DNA of 64,000 nt. Source: Candidatus Brocadia sinica JPN1 (GTDB lineage: Bacteria > Planctomycetota > Brocadiia > Brocadiales > Brocadiaceae). How positions within the stretch are numbered: the stretch's first letter is position 1; every line of letters starts with the position of its first letter. The notes beneath the pieces are model-generated. The model was not told the DNA's origin and did no database searches. It saw nothing but the letters and a program-made list of their open reading frames with translations. Below, piece after piece: positions 62,878 through 64,000 of this stretch. Made by a program: the position numbers and the translations under genes. The stretch is from NCBI RefSeq assembly GCF_000949635.1, contig NZ_BAFN01000001.1:3903052-3967051 (forward strand), given 5' to 3'.

Positions 62878-63051
62878 AATCCTGAAAGGATGTCATGATT
62901 ATAGCCAATTGAACCATTTTTGCCCGTTAACCCCGCAGGGGTGACATTGGTTTTTTATGCCGGTGTAATGGTAATTTTATTTCACCCCTTCAGGGTTGTG
63001 CATTTTATCTGCCTATAGTTCTATAATCATTTCAGCCCTTCGGGCTTTTTT
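62878..63051. repeat. Palindromic element, copy B
   Basis: A 174-bp relative of copy A with the same blocks in the same order: aatcctgaaaggatgtcat, aaccccgcaggggtg, caccccttcagggttg and ataatcatttcagcccttc. The core is diverged but clearly shared. Confidence 0.72.
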
Positions 63052-63172
63052 ACCGCAGAACGGATTTTGTTTTTCTTGTGTGTGAATACCTCCAGGTACG
63101 CACCTGCAGAGAAAGGTGTTTTTCAAAAAGCTAAAGCCGAACAACGAATTTCGAATGATGCGGTCATCTTGT

Positions 63173-63307
63173 CCTTCGACATTCATAATTCCTTGTTCGA
63201 TATTCGTTATTTGACTTCCGGGAAAACATACCAAAAACATCTGATTGCTTGCGAAAGAACATCATTTCTATTGTTTCAGTTCCTACCGGCAGAAATGTCC
63301 TTTCAGA
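63173..63307 (+). repeat. 135-bp direct repeat, left copy
   Basis: Very similar to 63768-63902. It begins ccttcgacattca and ends with the CRISPR-like unit R2. In the right copy the same sequence holds the start of the four-helix-bundle gene, so the two copies flank that gene. Confidence 0.85.
63273..63307 (+). CRISPR. Lone CRISPR-like repeat R2
   Basis: A 35-bp unit: gtttcagttcctaccggc then agaaatgtcctttcaga. The central ttcctaccggcagaa is near-palindromic. 590 bp after R1. Confidence 0.5.
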
Positions 63308-63393
63308 TCACACTCTCTGAGAGGGAACGCTCCATAAACACTAATGTGAAATGATTGAGAAATTGAACCGTCTGATGAATATCGAATATCGCA

Positions 63394-63777
63394 TTACGAG
63401 GTTTTCTTATCCTCCTTTTGCTTCGCGGTTTTTACGCTTGTTACAAAAATCGAAATCAGCTCATTATTCTCATGAATTAAAGGTTCAAGCTTTGACGCCG
63501 GCTTTATAAGACTGGCTTTTACAATCATCAATAACCATATTCTTGTTTCACGCAACTCCTTAAGGCAGATTTTCATCTTGTGGATAAAGTCAGAACGAGA
63601 TTCTGCACTTTGAGCTTCACCATAATTGGGAGCAGGTGATGTACCGCAACGAATGAGTTGTCCGGCAATGTGATTTCCCGCCCTTGTTTTTGGCAAGGAT
63701 TCCGCTGTACGAATAATCCTGACGGCAAAATCTATTAAGCGTTCCTCAAGATCAAATATTCTCTTATCCTTCGACAT
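63394..63777 (-). CDS. Four-helix-bundle protein (S23/IVS-type)
   Basis: A 127-residue helical protein of the four-helix-bundle family often found in rRNA intervening sequences and scattered in genomes: FDLEERLIDFAVRIIRTAESL, AGNHIAGQLIRCGTSPAPNYG, KMKICLKELRETRIWLLMI. The start lies in the right-hand 135-bp direct repeat. No rRNA is nearby, so it is a free copy. Its function is unknown. Confidence 0.87.
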   Translation of the reverse strand: MSKDKRIFDLEERLIDFAVRIIRTAESLPKTRAGNHIAGQLIRCGTSPAPNYGEAQSAESRSDFIHKMKICLKELRETRIWLLMIVKASLIKPASKLEPLIHENNELISIFVTSVKTAKQKEDKKTS

Positions 63778-63902
63778 TCATTATTCCTTGTTCGATATTC
63801 GTTATTTGATTTCCGGGAAAACATACCAAAAACATCTGAACACTTGTGAAAGCACACCTCTTCCAGAGTTTTAGTTCCTACCAGTAGGAATGTCTTTTCA
63901 GA
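63768..63902 (+). repeat. 135-bp direct repeat, right copy
   Basis: Partner of 63173-63307, 595 bp apart. Includes the start codon of the four-helix-bundle gene (minus strand) and ends with CRISPR-like unit R3. Confidence 0.85.
63868..63902 (+). CRISPR. Lone CRISPR-like repeat R3
   Basis: A 35-bp unit: gttttagttcctacca then gtaggaatgtcttttcaga, with ttcctac/gtaggaa as a perfect inner palindrome. No second repeat follows before the window ends at 64000. Confidence 0.5.
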
Positions 63903-64000
63903 CCCCCTTCACTTCACAAGCTATTATTTGCCGATATCTTACATCGGCAAGATTTAGAACCTCGCCGCAAAGTAGTGTCAATGGGTCATTTTTCAGGGAG

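Noticed and set aside
61945-63051. CRISPR array upstream of cas6
   Set aside because: The repeats here are long, multi-stem palindromes present twice, with no regular repeat-spacer pattern.
63013-63240. 75-codon minus-strand frame in repeat DNA
   Set aside because: It is a translation of the 135-bp repeat and palindromic element B.

Overview
The window looks like chromosomal DNA from an anammox planctomycete (Candidatus Brocadiaceae: Brocadia, Kuenenia or Jettenia type). Three things point there: a compact cluster pairing a B12-binding radical SAM protein and a CrtI-type desaturase with two ketosynthases, a FabZ dehydratase and an ACP, which is the gene set proposed for ladderane lipid synthesis; a nitrite/nitrate transport locus (NarK-type, HPP-type and FocA-type transporters) surrounded by membrane sensors; and many multi-domain signalling proteins. 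No rRNA or tRNA gene was seen. The organism assignment is inference from gene content.

Layout. 1-7.7 kb: 3' end of hemA, a membrane diguanylate cyclase, a minus-strand cobalamin operon (cbiX-cbiC fusion, cbiD, cbiE, cbiL) and a dihydrouridine synthase. 7.8-16.2 kb: an outer-membrane barrel, a PotD-like binding protein, a hybrid kinase, a separate Hpt protein, an HDOD-GGDEF protein and a CheY-like regulator, which look like one signalling set. 16.3-25.5 kb: an unusual P-II protein, then a plus-strand nitrite locus with two parallel sets of output-less Cache/PAS/coiled-coil sensors interleaved with narK, an HPP gene and focA. 25.8-32.7 kb: a TetR regulator, a giant MscS-family channel, a DUF481 barrel, a zinc-ribbon metalloprotease and YajQ.

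32.8-41.4 kb is accessory and worn: an IS630 remnant, an intact-looking 2.4-kb IS66-type element carrying a DruA-like gene inside 69-bp perfect inverted repeats, galE, a broken IS1380 element, a 47-codon orphan gene and a chimeric HsdM/YgjP pseudogene. Then come rplM-rpsI and two small Cys-rich exported proteins. 42-53.5 kb: a FabZ-like dehydratase, carbohydrate genes (HAD phosphatase, glucan phosphorylase), lipoamide dehydrogenase with a tiny membrane ORF, and the minus-strand ladderane-type cluster. Its second ketosynthase has lost all three catalytic residues, so the pair resembles a KS-alpha/chain-length-factor heterodimer.

53.6-59.0 kb: a coiled-coil protein, an exported Ig-repeat protein, a YkgJ-type cysteine-cluster protein, a secreted alpha-carbonic anhydrase, an Smr protein and two bactofilins. 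59.1-64 kb: a CRISPR adaptation module of Cas6 and an RT-Cas1 fusion broken by a one-base homopolymer shift, followed by repeat-rich DNA with two related palindromic elements, a truncated ParE/antitoxin pair, a four-helix-bundle gene between 135-bp direct repeats, and three lone CRISPR-like repeats about 590 bp apart.

Links between the modules: the cobalamin operon would supply cofactor to the B12-dependent radical SAM enzyme, and two GGDEF proteins plus YajQ suggest c-di-GMP signalling. These links are inferred from content and not shown by the sequence.
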